Assembly: GCF_024707525.1 (NCBI RefSeq)
Contig: NZ_CP062233.1
Span: 159,175 to 223,174, forward strand
Direction of reading: 5' to 3'
Origin: Rhizobium sp. TH2
GTDB lineage: Bacteria; Pseudomonadota; Alphaproteobacteria; Rhizobiales; Rhizobiaceae
DNA length: 64,000 nucleotides
Shown here one piece after another: positions 42,398 to 51,374 of this stretch. The notes under the pieces were generated by a model that was given only the letters and a program-made list of their open reading frames with translations, made no database searches and was not told the origin of the DNA. Each line of letters opens with the position of its first letter. The stretch's first letter is position 1. A program made the position numbers and the translations under genes.

Positions 42398-42478
42398 CTA
42401 TCCTGTCAGCATTAACGCAGCCGCCATCGCCACGAAGACGATCAACGCCAGGAACACTGTGCTCTGTCCGTATGTCAT
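42398..42478 (-). CDS. Tiny membrane peptide, 26 aa
   Basis: MTYGQSTVFLALIVFVAMAA followed by ALMLTG is one hydrophobic helix with a short polar start. The frame is short and its ribosome-binding site (GGTGAA) is only fair, so it may be a chance frame. Similar one-helix peptides occur in this window at 45377 and 16784. Confidence 0.35.
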   Translation of the reverse strand: MTYGQSTVFLALIVFVAMAAALMLTG

Positions 42479-42732
42479 CACTATTCACCGATCTATCGAG
42501 CAACTGAAGCAGGAACGCCGACGATCAACGTTGTTCCGCCGCCAAACTCGGAAAATGATGCGCCTCGGTGAAGGAGTAGCGATCTCCTGGATCGTCAGGT
42601 GTTATCGATCTCAGCTGCCCGAGGATGCTTAGTCACGTGCCCAACCCCGCTCACCGAAACTGCCCGCAGAGCAGTGATACAGCAAGCCTGGACCCATTTA
42701 ACTGGGCCCAGGCCTTAGACCTTCAGCCGATG

Positions 42733-43968
42733 CTAAATACCCATTATGAAGTCACCTGAGTCAAGATCAGCTTTTGCCATGTCCCTGATCAGTAACGTGT
42801 CATCCCCATAAGTGATCAACAGGTCATCACCCTTTACCTTGAGGTGGTTTGCAACCAGATCGTTGAAGTCTTCTTCGCTACCTACGAAGTCGGACAGGAT
42901 CAGGTCCGAGCCGTTCTCAAAGCCTTTGATCACGTCGTGGCCAGTCTTGACGTCAAATTCGAACACGTCTTCGCCGGTGCCGCCGATCAGCAGGTCATTT
43001 CCGCGTCCGCCATCGAGGCTGTCGTCACCGTGCAGACCCCGAAGGATGTTGTCGCCCGAATTGCCGCGCAGCACATTGCCGGCGCTGTTACCCGTGGCAT
43101 CAATGTCCTTTTTGGTGAGCAGCGTCAGCGTTTCGAGGTTATCGGCAAGAGTGAAGCTTACCGTTGAGCGGACATTGTCCATTCCGGTGCCACTTTCGAG
43201 TTCAACAATATTGATCGATTTGTCGCCCACCAGGAAGGTGTCGCCACTGTCGCCACCATCTATCTGACCGTCGATTGTGCCCTTGCGGGTGTCGAACCGA
43301 TCCACGCCATCGCCAAGTGAAATGTCGCCGACGATGATGCCCTTGTTGATGATCGAGGTTTCACCGGTGCCCCCGGAGATGTCTCCGAGGATCTTGCCTG
43401 CATTGGTCAGCGTGGCGTGCTCACTGTCGAAGAAGCCGACGGCAGTTTCAGCCTTGATCGTACCGCCCTTGAGATTTTCGACGACGGAATTGTCCCCCTC
43501 TGCGCGCACGCCATAATCTCCACCGATGATTTTGCCGCTGTTGTCGACAGTGAAGTCATCGAACTGGGAATACACCGACCAACCACCGTCGATCCTGCCA
43601 CTATTGTGCAGCGTGGTGCCGATATAGCCGGACACTGCGGAGTTGATGCCCTTGATGACACCTTCATTCGTAACCGTCGTGTTCAAGCCGCTGATGTCTA
43701 CCCCGACATTGACTGCGGAACCGTCAATGAGCGAGTCAGGTCCAACGCGCAGTTTGTTGTTGTCGCCCTGAATTTGCACGGCCACCTGAGCAAAGCCGGT
43801 CGTAACGACGTCGCCAAGCAGCCTGATTGTGTTGCCGGTGAAGTCGTCATCGACGAACACGCCAGGTTCTTGATCAGTCGTAATCGTGGCCCCTTTCGTC
43901 AATGTCCAAGTGTCGTTGTCCGTATTGACGAGCCACGTCGTAGCAAGATCCGAGTTCTGAGTAGGCAT
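42733..43968 (-). CDS. RTX-like secreted protein, 411 aa
   Basis: The first 220 residues form a beta-solenoid-like region with repeated N-x-G-x-I units (TNEGVIKGINSAVSG, NSGRIDGGWS, NAGKILGDISGG). Residues 300-345 carry RTX nonapeptides (GNSGDNILRGLHGDDSLDGG). The end (DLILSDF, LLIRDMAKADLDSGDFIMG) resembles a type I secretion signal. There is no signal peptide. A surface or secreted adhesin-like role is possible. A terminator for the opposite-side gene lies further right at 44400. Confidence 0.8.
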   Translation of the reverse strand: MPTQNSDLATTWLVNTDNDTWTLTKGATITTDQEPGVFVDDDFTGNTIRLLGDVVTTGFAQVAVQIQGDNNKLRVGPDSLIDGSAVNVGVDISGLNTTVTNEGVIKGINSAVSGYIGTTLHNSGRIDGGWSVYSQFDDFTVDNSGKIIGGDYGVRAEGDNSVVENLKGGTIKAETAVGFFDSEHATLTNAGKILGDISGGTGETSIINKGIIVGDISLGDGVDRFDTRKGTIDGQIDGGDSGDTFLVGDKSINIVELESGTGMDNVRSTVSFTLADNLETLTLLTKKDIDATGNSAGNVLRGNSGDNILRGLHGDDSLDGGRGNDLLIGGTGEDVFEFDVKTGHDVIKGFENGSDLILSDFVGSEEDFNDLVANHLKVKGDDLLITYGDDTLLIRDMAKADLDSGDFIMGI

Positions 43969-44399
43969 CCTGTGTTTCCTCCAAGTTTTACCCTTACGGG
44001 AATGGCTTGATTGCCACCGTTGGGCTGGACGCTACAACAGGAACGGACTCGGAAGGGTTCCATAGGGAACTGCATTGTATGGCAACGCATCCCTGAAGCG
44101 CTTCGGTGGCTCAGTATGAAACGTCTCCCGAGATTGGATGGCCCCTAAAGCCAACAATGAGCGGAGGACCGCAGTCTCCCAGGCTGAATTCACCTTCAAC
44201 TCTTCTTCCTGCCATCCGACGGCGGTGGCGGCGGGAAGGGTGCACGAGCGCCGTGAAATCAAAACGGCGCACGCGAACTTATAATCATCATCATTGCAGG
44301 GCCTCCGTCGCATGCCGACAGTCGAATTGGCGGTGACGATAATGCCCAACCTGCGCAGGTGCCGGAACATTGAGTGTAACCGCTGTTGGCTCATTGCCA
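43969..44399. other. Gene-free stretch upstream of the RTX-like gene
   Basis: The open frame covering it on the minus strand has no ribosome-binding site and continues through the terminator, so it is not called. The 60 bases before 43968 probably carry the promoter of the RTX-like gene (GGAGGAAACACAGG before the ATG). Confidence 0.4.
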
Positions 44400-44425
44400 G
44401 AAAAAAGCCGGCCACAGGGACCGGC
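44400..44425 (-). terminator. Terminator of the membrane-protein gene
   Basis: GCCGG TCCCTGTGG CCGGC followed by TTTTTT on the minus strand, about 50 bases after the stop of the gene at 44476. The same hairpin occurs at 1063-1089. Confidence 0.75.
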
Positions 44426-44475
44426 AAAGTTCGCTTAGGGATCAGGGTGCCGCAGCAACCTAAGTCCAAATAGAG

Positions 44476-45362
44476 CTATACGGTGCGACGATACACGTCA
44501 TCGTCTTCGTCACGGCCTTTGCCACCTAGCGCCGCTGATATAGAAGCGATCAACGCGCCAATCAGCATTGAGAGAGCAGTAAGCATCGAGCCGGTAGCCG
44601 CAGCTTTGCGGGCTGTATCGGCGGCCTCCTGTGCCGCGACCTTAGCGTCATCAACCTGCTTTAATACCGCATCGACCCGGGCCTTGGCCTGATCCGCCGT
44701 CAGACCGGTGCGGGTTGCCACGAGTTGATCTACGTAGGCTCGATCTTCCGGCGACATTTCACCTGCTACGGCGCTTTGCATCAGTATGCGCGAGAGCTCG
44801 CTCGCCGCAGCTTCATTGGTTGCGGCAGCCGGATTGGCAGTGGTCGCTGTCGTGCTTGGCCTCAGCAGTGCATCCGTGAAGTACGATGTCGAAAGATCTG
44901 GGCCATCTTCCGAAGCGGCAGTGACCGCTGCGGCACCAGTCGTGCCGACGTGGCACCGCTGACAATCGATGAGACCGTGGAGCCGAGGAACATGACAACT
45001 ACGACCGTTGCGACCGCCCACGCGAGAAGACCATGGGTAGTATCGCGGAAGGTGACCTCGTCAGTGTGAACACCGACCCACTTGGCGCGCAGACGACCGG
45101 TGAGGTATCCACCCACGCCTGATGAAACCCATTGTACGATAACGAGCCATATCGCTGCATAAACGGTGACGGTGGTCGCAGAACTACTTTCACCGGACCA
45201 GGGGGAGACCAAAGTCAGTCCAAGCCCTGCACCCACGAGCATCAATATGAGAGTAACGACAGTGGCCACAAAAGCGCCTGCCAGAATGGGCGCCCAACTC
45301 ACGGCCGATGTCGAGGATTCAATCGGGGCGTCGACAACAGTGGGGGAAATAGTTTCAGTCAT
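44476..45362 (-). CDS. Membrane protein with four or more helices, about 295 aa, frameshifted
   Basis: AGGACC precedes the ATG at 45362 (MTETISPTVVDAPIESSTSA). Hydrophobic segments (ILAGAFVATVVTLILMLVGA, AAIWLVIVQWVSSGVGGYL, LLAWAVATVVVVMFLGSTV) follow. At 44936 the frame slips: GATSA runs into a short wrong frame, while the next frame continues GAAAVTAASEDGPDLS, then a helical domain (VDQLVATRTGLTADQAKARV) and a last helix (MLTALSMLIGALIASISAAL). One missing G repairs it. The function is unknown; such proteins occur in many rhizobia. Confidence 0.75.
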
Positions 45363-45376
45363 CTCGAAGGTCCTGT

Positions 45377-45451
45377 TCAGAATATGAGGGCAAGAATGAT
45401 AATAATCGGGATCGGAATTCCCAGTAGCCAGAGCAACATACCGCGACCCAT
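45377..45451 (-). CDS. Tiny membrane peptide, 24 aa
   Basis: MGRGMLLWLLGIPIPIIIIL followed by ALIF is a very hydrophobic peptide with a GIPIPI core, a type of short membrane peptide I associate with rhizobial genomes. GAGGAGG seven bases before the ATG is excellent. It lies 14 bases before the membrane-protein gene at 44476-45362, so the two are probably transcribed together. Confidence 0.7.
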   Translation of the reverse strand: MGRGMLLWLLGIPIPIIIILALIF

Positions 45452-45622
45452 CGGAGCCTCCTCGAGAATATGAAAATAATTGTCTCATGAACTCACTCGG
45501 ATCGTGGAAGTTCCAGCCTCGGGCAGATGATCCGCATCTTCGGCTTACTACACAAGGATTCTCGGGGGCCGGAACCGCGACTTGCCTATCGCATTAGATA
45601 AGCAGTTCCGAGTGAGGGTGCT

Positions 45623-45781
45623 ATGACCGAAGAAAAATCAAGAGAACCCAGCACTGAGCAAACCCGCGAAAATCGCAGGGCAGAAACGGATCGAGCGTTT
45701 GCAGAGATCAAGGAGAAGGAGCGAAAGGAGCGGCTCGAAAAAACGATGCGTTTGCGTCGAATGCGCCTCGTGAAAGAGTAG
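45623..45781 (+). CDS. Small charged helical protein, 52 aa (family D)
   Basis: The product MTEEKSREPSTEQTRENRRA, then ETDRAFAEIKEKERKERLEK and TMRLRRMRLVKE, is a close paralog of the protein at 5038. GAGGG is about eight bases before the ATG. It lies convergent to the diguanylate cyclase gene. Function unknown. Confidence 0.7.
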   Translation: MTEEKSREPSTEQTRENRRAETDRAFAEIKEKERKERLEKTMRLRRMRLVKE

Positions 45782-45794
45782 AGAGCGCCAGCCT

Positions 45795-47045
45795 TTACGC
45801 GAAAGCCACTTCGACATTCTGCCGGTCCTGGGCAATCACACGGCAACGCGTTTCGAAGCCTTCCCCACGGATCACCAGGTCAAACTCCGCCGGAACGGCC
45901 GAGGTGTTGGAAAGAACCAGTCCGGCGCCATCACTACCGAGCGATTTGACGGTGCAGTCGATTGTCGAGCGCCTGTCGTTGAACAGGATCGACCCGCTCT
46001 TCAGCACCCGGCGCCGCTCCCCTCCGCTTGCTCCCTGCAAATTATGCCATGACATGCAGCAATTTCGTCCACCGTTCTTGGCCGAATACATTGCTGCGTC
46101 TGCCTGCGCGACCAGCGTATCGATGTCACGGCTGACGATCGACAGGTTGGTCGTTCCGATGCTGGCGGTAACGCTGACGCTGCCGAAGTCGCCGCTCACA
46201 ACGACATCGGCAATAGCGATCCGTAATTTCTCGGCGACAGCTGCCGCTGCGGCTCTATCGACATGAGGGAGCAATATGGCGAACTCCTCGCCGCCCAGCC
46301 GGCCAATCAGATCCCCTGCCCTAAGCGTAGCCTTGCAAGCGGCACTCTCGGCTTTGAGGACGTCGTCGCCTGCAGCATGACCGAAACTGTCATTGACGCG
46401 CTTGAAATGATCGACATCCAGCACGAGACAAGAGAGGTCGTGTTGATGTCGGAGGGCCTGGGCAATCAATTTCTCGGCTTCCGACTTGAAGGCTCTTCGC
46501 GTAAGAACACCCGTCAAACCGTCGGTCGCCGCCGACTGCAGGAGCTCGATCCGATCCATCGCCAATCCAGCGAGCTCCTGAAGAATGGTCAGATCCCTTG
46601 CCCCAAACGATTTCGGTCTACGGTCGATGGCACAGACGGTTCCCAGGATGAATCCTTCTCGGGTCTTGAGCGGCACGCCAGCATAAAAGCGGATATGGGC
46701 CTCCCCGGTGACCATGGGGTTGTTCGCAAACCTGGCATCCTTCGTCGCGTCCTGGACTATTAGCGGCTCTTCGGATTCAACGATTAGCTGGCAGAAGGTT
46801 TCTTCACGTGGAACTTCGGCATTCGGCAGACCAACACAGGCTTGATACCATTGTCGATGTGCGTCGATGACGGAGACGATCCCTATATCGACCGAAAATA
46901 CCTCCTTGATCAGCCGAACGATGCGGTCGAAGCTCGCATCCCTCGGGGCGTCCAACAGATCGAATTGATCGAGTGCCTCGAGGCGTTCCCGTTCGCGCTG
47001 AGCGCGCTCCGCTGTCGATCTTCCGAAAGTCCGTACTGTATTCAT
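45795..47045 (-). CDS. GAF-GGDEF-PilZ diguanylate cyclase, 416 aa
   Basis: Residues 25-165 form a GAF sensor domain (FCQLIVESEEPLIVQDATKD, IRFYAGVPL). Residues 175-335 form a GGDEF domain with LDVDHFKRVNDSFGHAAGD and the active-site motif RLGGEEFAILLP. Residues 345-416 form a PilZ-like domain that may bind c-di-GMP. The enzyme would make c-di-GMP under control of the GAF signal. PilZ at the C-terminus suggests feedback. No other second-messenger gene is nearby. Confidence 0.9.
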   Translation of the reverse strand: MNTVRTFGRSTAERAQRERERLEALDQFDLLDAPRDASFDRIVRLIKEVFSVDIGIVSVIDAHRQWYQACVGLPNAEVPREETFCQLIVESEEPLIVQDATKDARFANNPMVTGEAHIRFYAGVPLKTREGFILGTVCAIDRRPKSFGARDLTILQELAGLAMDRIELLQSAATDGLTGVLTRRAFKSEAEKLIAQALRHQHDLSCLVLDVDHFKRVNDSFGHAAGDDVLKAESAACKATLRAGDLIGRLGGEEFAILLPHVDRAAAAAVAEKLRIAIADVVVSGDFGSVSVTASIGTTNLSIVSRDIDTLVAQADAAMYSAKNGGRNCCMSWHNLQGASGGERRRVLKSGSILFNDRRSTIDCTVKSLGSDGAGLVLSNTSAVPAEFDLVIRGEGFETRCRVIAQDRQNVEVAFA

Positions 47046-47223
47046 TTCAAACCACCATCCATTTGCTCGATCATGGAGTTGAAAAATTAAATTTGGATTA
47101 GACGCCCAAGGACCATGCCGGTCTGGTAGTTCTGTAGCAAGCGAACAGGGGATGGAAGTTCCGAACGTCTCCCGGCAGATGCGGATGTCGGAGTTCCTGC
47201 CCTTGACATGACGGAGAAAAATA

Positions 47224-47970
47224 ATGCCCAGAGTGGCGGTTGTAAGCGGGGCTGGATCTCAGAACGGGATAGGTTTTGCAATTGCCCGTGCTCTATCCAA
47301 TGCAGGCCTCACGGTCGTCATAACCTCGACGACGGAGCGGGTATTTGACCGGGCGAAAGAATTACAAGTGGCAGGCGGTCATGTCTCGGCGTTTGTCGCG
47401 GACCTCACCAACCTCGATAGCACGGAGGCCTTCCGGAAAACCGTCGGGGTTGCTGATGTGCTCATCAACAATGCCGGCATGACCTCCATCGGATCGCCGT
47501 CAAAATCCTCCTCGTTCCTGCAAATGACGCACATCGCTTGGCAGCAGAGCCTGTCGCGAAATTTGGATACGACGTTCCATCTGACGCAGGCGTTCTTGCC
47601 TGGCATGATCGAGCGCCGCTACGGGCGGATCGTCAACATCGCGTCTGTAACCGGGCCGTTCGTGTCTTATCCGGGTGAAACCGCCTATTCGACCGCCAAG
47701 GCGGGACTGGTTGGGTTAACAAAAAGCCTGGCACTCGAAGTCGCCGGCCAGGGGGTCACAGTCAATGCAGTGGCTCCGGGTTGGATTGCCACCGGCAGCT
47801 CGAGCGAGGCAGAGCTCATTGCTGGAAATCGCACACCGGTCGGAAGGCCGGGCAGGCCCGAGGAGGTCGCCGCAGCCGTGGCGTTCCTGGCGTCGCCCGA
47901 GGCTAGCTATATAACCGGGACCGTCCTTGTCGTCGACGGCGGCAATATCATTCAGGAGATGAAGGACTGA
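47224..47970 (+). CDS. Short-chain dehydrogenase/reductase, 248 aa
   Basis: The Rossmann motif is GAGSQNGIGFAIA (residues 9-21), then NNAG near 81, the catalytic Ser in NIASVTGP, YxxxK in AYSTAKAGLVG, and the C-terminal TGTVLVVDGG. This is a classical SDR that reduces or oxidises an alcohol or keto group with NAD(P). GGAG lies upstream. The next gene, NagA-like, starts 31 bases later, so both may act on one amino-sugar-like substrate. Confidence 0.9.
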   Translation: MPRVAVVSGAGSQNGIGFAIARALSNAGLTVVITSTTERVFDRAKELQVAGGHVSAFVADLTNLDSTEAFRKTVGVADVLINNAGMTSIGSPSKSSSFLQMTHIAWQQSLSRNLDTTFHLTQAFLPGMIERRYGRIVNIASVTGPFVSYPGETAYSTAKAGLVGLTKSLALEVAGQGVTVNAVAPGWIATGSSSEAELIAGNRTPVGRPGRPEEVAAAVAFLASPEASYITGTVLVVDGGNIIQEMKD

Positions 47971-48001
47971 GCACTCATCAAACAAACCTCCGTGGAATCA
48001 A

Positions 48002-49192
48002 ATGACTGAAGCGAAAGCCTTTAAGGGCAACCTGATCCTCGAAGATCAAGTTCTCGAAAACGCGACTATCACATGCGAGAACGGTCGCATTGTTGCGATC
48101 GACGAGCGCGGCGCGTCTATCCCAGGAATGATGGACTACACCGGCCGGTTTATTTCGCCGGGCTTCATCGATATTCACGTGCACGGCGGAGCCGGTGCCG
48201 ACTACATGGATGGTTCACCAGACGCTGTGAGAACGGTCAATCGCGCCCACGCTCAGCACGGGACCACCTCGATATTCCCGACGACGACGACTGGCTCATT
48301 TTCTCAGCTTGAGCGCATGATCACAAGCTGCGAGGAGGTGCAGCGAACATGGTCGATACAGGATGGTTCGAAGATCGCGGGCGTCCATTTCTACGGACCC
48401 TATTTTGCCAAGGACAAGGTCGGGTGTCATCCTCCGGAAGGCCGGCGCGATCCAGTCAGGCATGAATACGAACACTTCCTCTCCAAACCAATCGTCAGGA
48501 TAGCAACCTGCGCCTCGGAATTGCCCGGCGCATTGGAGTTTTTCGAATTCGCTGCCCTGCACGACTGCCTGATTACCTGCGGTCATTCGAATGCCGCCTG
48601 GAGCGAGCTGGAACAAGCATTTGACCGTGGGATGCGGCATGTAGACCATTTCTGGTGTGCGATGAGTTCGGTTTCTTCACTGCGAGGGCGCTTCGGGACG
48701 CCCATGCAAGCAGGCATGGAACAGTTCGTGATAGCGAACGATCAGATGAGCACGGAAGTGATCGCGGACGGCGAACATCTGAGCGACGATCTGCTTCGTT
48801 TCGCCTTCAAGGTCATTGGTCATAAGCGAACGTGCCTGGTCACTGACGCGAACCGGGCTCTTGATTGCCCGCCCGGGGCCTACAGATTTGGCTCCGCAGA
48901 CGATGGTGTTCTCGTCTATAGCAATGGAGCCACTGTCCGCGCCGCCGATGGCAGTCTCGCAAGCTCGATGTGCGGCATGGCGACCATGGTTCGCAACATG
49001 GCCAATGCGGTGGGCGCGGATTTGCCCAAAGTGATCCAGATGGCAACGGCCACCCCGGCCCGGCTTACCGGCATATTTGGAGATGTTGGCAGCATTGCAC
49101 TGGGAAAGTCGGCGGATCTGGTCGTCCTCACGCCTGATATAACGGTCGAGCAGGTGATCATCGACGGAGAGCTTATACCGGGGGCTGGGTAA
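48002..49192 (+). CDS. NagA-like amidohydrolase, 396 aa
   Basis: The fold is that of N-acetylglucosamine-6-phosphate deacetylase: HVHGGAGADYMDG, a GHSNA metal-ligand block, HVDHFWCAMSSV, and the catalytic Asp in CLVTDANRA. In NagA the block HLEGP supplies a metal-binding Glu. Here it reads HFYGP, so Tyr replaces that Glu, and THLFNAM is changed to DHFWCAM. Metal binding and substrate are therefore likely different. It is paired with the SDR at 47224. Confidence 0.8.
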   Translation: MTEAKAFKGNLILEDQVLENATITCENGRIVAIDERGASIPGMMDYTGRFISPGFIDIHVHGGAGADYMDGSPDAVRTVNRAHAQHGTTSIFPTTTTGSFSQLERMITSCEEVQRTWSIQDGSKIAGVHFYGPYFAKDKVGCHPPEGRRDPVRHEYEHFLSKPIVRIATCASELPGALEFFEFAALHDCLITCGHSNAAWSELEQAFDRGMRHVDHFWCAMSSVSSLRGRFGTPMQAGMEQFVIANDQMSTEVIADGEHLSDDLLRFAFKVIGHKRTCLVTDANRALDCPPGAYRFGSADDGVLVYSNGATVRAADGSLASSMCGMATMVRNMANAVGADLPKVIQMATATPARLTGIFGDVGSIALGKSADLVVLTPDITVEQVIIDGELIPGAG

Positions 49193-49348
49193 CTTCTGGT
49201 ACCGCGACGAACCAGACCAGCCTATAAGTGCAGCCGGCCAGCGAAGGAAACCGGATTTAGACTGTCTGACGCTTTTGCATTCCGGGCTTTCAAAATCGGT
49301 CTTCCGTGTTAACCAGTACGTTCGATTTTCCATTATGGAAACTGACCA

Positions 49349-49567
49349 ATGTTTCTGGACGCGGGCGATATCATTTCATTGCACAGCCAAATCTCAGAGC
49401 TTCAGCGGGCCATCGGCCAGCAGGAACGCGTTTTTGCCGAATTGCAGCGGCTTGGCGAACCCACGGCGCTGGCAGAGAAGTTCCTGGGCCGATTGCGAGC
49501 CCGTCTTTCCGAGCGACAGCAACACCTGGATCGGCTGACCGAAGCCGGAGGTGATGATGACACCTGA
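49349..49567 (+). CDS. Small helical protein, 72 aa (family E, copy 1)
   Basis: MFLDAGDIISLHSQISELQR, then ERVFAELQRLGEPTALAEKF and RARLSERQQHLDRL, is a helical, probably dimeric protein. The second copy at 52284 is almost the same in its middle. The two copies flank a 2.7-kb region that includes the serine recombinase. Function unknown. Confidence 0.7.
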   Translation: MFLDAGDIISLHSQISELQRAIGQQERVFAELQRLGEPTALAEKFLGRLRARLSERQQHLDRLTEAGGDDDT

Positions 49568-49842
49568 CGCGGGAACGAGCAGGTGTACGCCATCCCCTTT
49601 ACCAACATGTCACTCGAACCGAGAGGACCTGACACGGCCAATCCGTTGCTTTTCATATGCCTTCCCTTGAAAGCCCGGAATTGCGGGCTTGCGGACAGAG
49701 AAGCCCATGCGCGCGATTTTGACCTCCCCCGCGTCCACGACTACCTCCGAAGGTCTCGATCACGCTGTAAAAATCTGCAAATCGATCAATAAAACACGTG
49801 TCCAAAGGTTCCTTTTCTCACACATTGCGTAATTGTAAAAAC

Positions 49843-49860
49843 TGGGTCAGAATCGACCCA
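49843..49860. promoter_or_regulatory. Palindrome overlapping the recombinase start
   Basis: TGGGTC-AGAATC-GACCCA has perfect 6-bp arms and ends on the A of the start codon at 49860. A protein bound here would block expression, so it could be a self-control or recombination core site. Confidence 0.5.
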
Positions 49861-50792
49861 TGTCAGCATCATATCCGCTCTCTTCACCGTCGCTCCGCCG
49901 CCTGGTCGGCTATGCCCGGGTTTCGACTGAGGATCAGCTCAATGACGCCCAGGTCGACGAACTCAAGGGCGCCGGCTGCGCCGTCGTTCACGAGGAGCAC
50001 GGATCGGGCGCCTCGCGCACGCGGCCCGTGCTCGCCAAGCTCATGCGCGACCTCGGCGCCGGTGATGTCCTCGTTGTCGTTCGCCTCGACCGCCTGGCCC
50101 GATCCGTCAGCCATCTCCTCGAGGTCATCGAGCATCTCGACAAGCGCGGTGTGCATTTTCGTTCGCTGCGCGACCCCATCGATACATCCACGCCCCAGGG
50201 GATGTTTTCGCTGCAGGTACTCGGTGCCGTCGCTCAGCTCGAGCGCACCCTGATCGCCGAACGCACCAAGGCCGGGATGAAGGCCGCAAAAGCGCGCGGG
50301 CGACTGGCCGGAAATCCCGGACTGCGGGAGCGGCGGCCCGAGGCGGTCCGGGCCGTCGCTGCGGCACGAAAGCGTGCTTATCTCGAGGAACTGATCACAT
50401 CCGCGCAGACCTGGTTGCCGACGGTGCGCCGGCTGCGGCCGCAGCATAGCTGGGACGACGTCGTGCGCATCCTCAACCGGAAGGGTCATGACTGGACGGT
50501 CGAGCGGCTGCGGCGCGCCGTCCATCATCTGGTTGGCGAACGCCTCGCGGAAGCATCCTTGATCAAGCGATCGCCAAAGCGGCCGCCGGAGCACCGGCTG
50601 ATGACCCTTGTCGCGGGCATTGCCATCGCCGATCCCGATCTGACCCTCATCGAAATCGGCCAGCAGCTGGAGCGTATGCACGAGCGGCCACCACGCGGCG
50701 GACGCAAATGGCAAGCCTCTTCGGTCAAGGCCTTGCTCGATCGGGCCCGTCAGCTCGGTCTTGTGACATCCGGTCCAATGCCTGGTTCATGA
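49860..50792 (+). CDS. Serine recombinase, 310 aa
   Basis: The resolvase catalytic domain is clear: the nucleophilic Ser is in YARVSTEDQ (near residue 23), followed by GSGASRTRPVLAKLMRDLGA, VRLDRLARSVSHLL and LERTLIAERTKAGM. The C-terminal 160 residues are unusually long and carry an Arg-rich helix-turn-helix-like region (VRRLRPQHSWDDVVRILNRK). It is larger than small resolvases (about 185 aa) but smaller than large integrases. No ribosome-binding site is visible, and the palindrome overlaps the start. Confidence 0.85.
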   Translation: MSASYPLSSPSLRRLVGYARVSTEDQLNDAQVDELKGAGCAVVHEEHGSGASRTRPVLAKLMRDLGAGDVLVVVRLDRLARSVSHLLEVIEHLDKRGVHFRSLRDPIDTSTPQGMFSLQVLGAVAQLERTLIAERTKAGMKAAKARGRLAGNPGLRERRPEAVRAVAAARKRAYLEELITSAQTWLPTVRRLRPQHSWDDVVRILNRKGHDWTVERLRRAVHHLVGERLAEASLIKRSPKRPPEHRLMTLVAGIAIADPDLTLIEIGQQLERMHERPPRGGRKWQASSVKALLDRARQLGLVTSGPMPGS

Positions 50793-50910
50793 GACGGCCA
50801 AGCACACGGTTCTGCGTCGCGTTGTTGCCGCTTTGAGCGCCGTCCCAGAGGTCAGGGGAACCCGCCGGTCGGGCAGGCGTTCATCGCTAATACGGGCCGG
50901 AGGAAAACAA

Positions 50911-51270
50911 ATGAACCTGCAAAAGATCTACACCGCATTGCTCACCGCCGACCTCGCAGCAGCCGAAGGCTGGTATACGAAGCTGCTCGGCCGTCGCCCA
51001 GACAACCGTCCGATGGACACGCTGGTGCAGTGGGAGCTCTTCGACCACGCCGGGCTGGCGCTTTCCACCGACGACGAAATCGCCGGCCGGGGCGTGATGT
51101 TCCTTTACGTCAACGACGTTGCAGCCGAGCGCCGCAGGCTCCAGGCCCTGGGGATTGAACTCGGGGACGATATCAAAGGTGATTACTCGACGTTGGCGCA
51201 GGTACGCGATCCTGACGGCAACGTGATCACCCTCGCCACGCCACCCTCCCGGTCCTTCCCGCCAGCCTGA
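50911..51270 (+). CDS. VOC-family protein, 119 aa
   Basis: GGAGG precedes the ATG at 50911. The product shows the vicinal oxygen chelate fold: KIYTALLTADLAAAEGWYTK, then RDPDGNVITLATP at the end. Members include glyoxalase- and bleomycin-resistance-like proteins. The metal ligands cannot be confirmed by eye, so no reaction is proposed. Confidence 0.8.
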   Translation: MNLQKIYTALLTADLAAAEGWYTKLLGRRPDNRPMDTLVQWELFDHAGLALSTDDEIAGRGVMFLYVNDVAAERRRLQALGIELGDDIKGDYSTLAQVRDPDGNVITLATPPSRSFPPA

Positions 51271-51374
51271 CGGCGCCTGGACAAGCTGCTTCAGACGACG
51301 AGCACTCGAGCATTCTGAACGCTCGATTTTGCTGGCGAATTCTTGCGCATCCCGGCTCACGCACAGCGGTAGCG

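Noticed and set aside
42336..42632. Open frame of 98 codons after the DUF1206 gene
   Set aside because: No ribosome-binding site and no protein-like composition. The small minus-strand membrane peptide in the same DNA is more plausible.
44032..44469. Open frame of 145 codons on the minus strand
   Set aside because: It contains the terminator hairpin at its beginning and no ribosome-binding site. Its shared piece with 888-1214 comes from the repeated terminator, not from protein similarity.
49884..50714. Open frame of 276 codons on the minus strand
   Set aside because: It is antisense to the serine recombinase, with a composition unlike real proteins.
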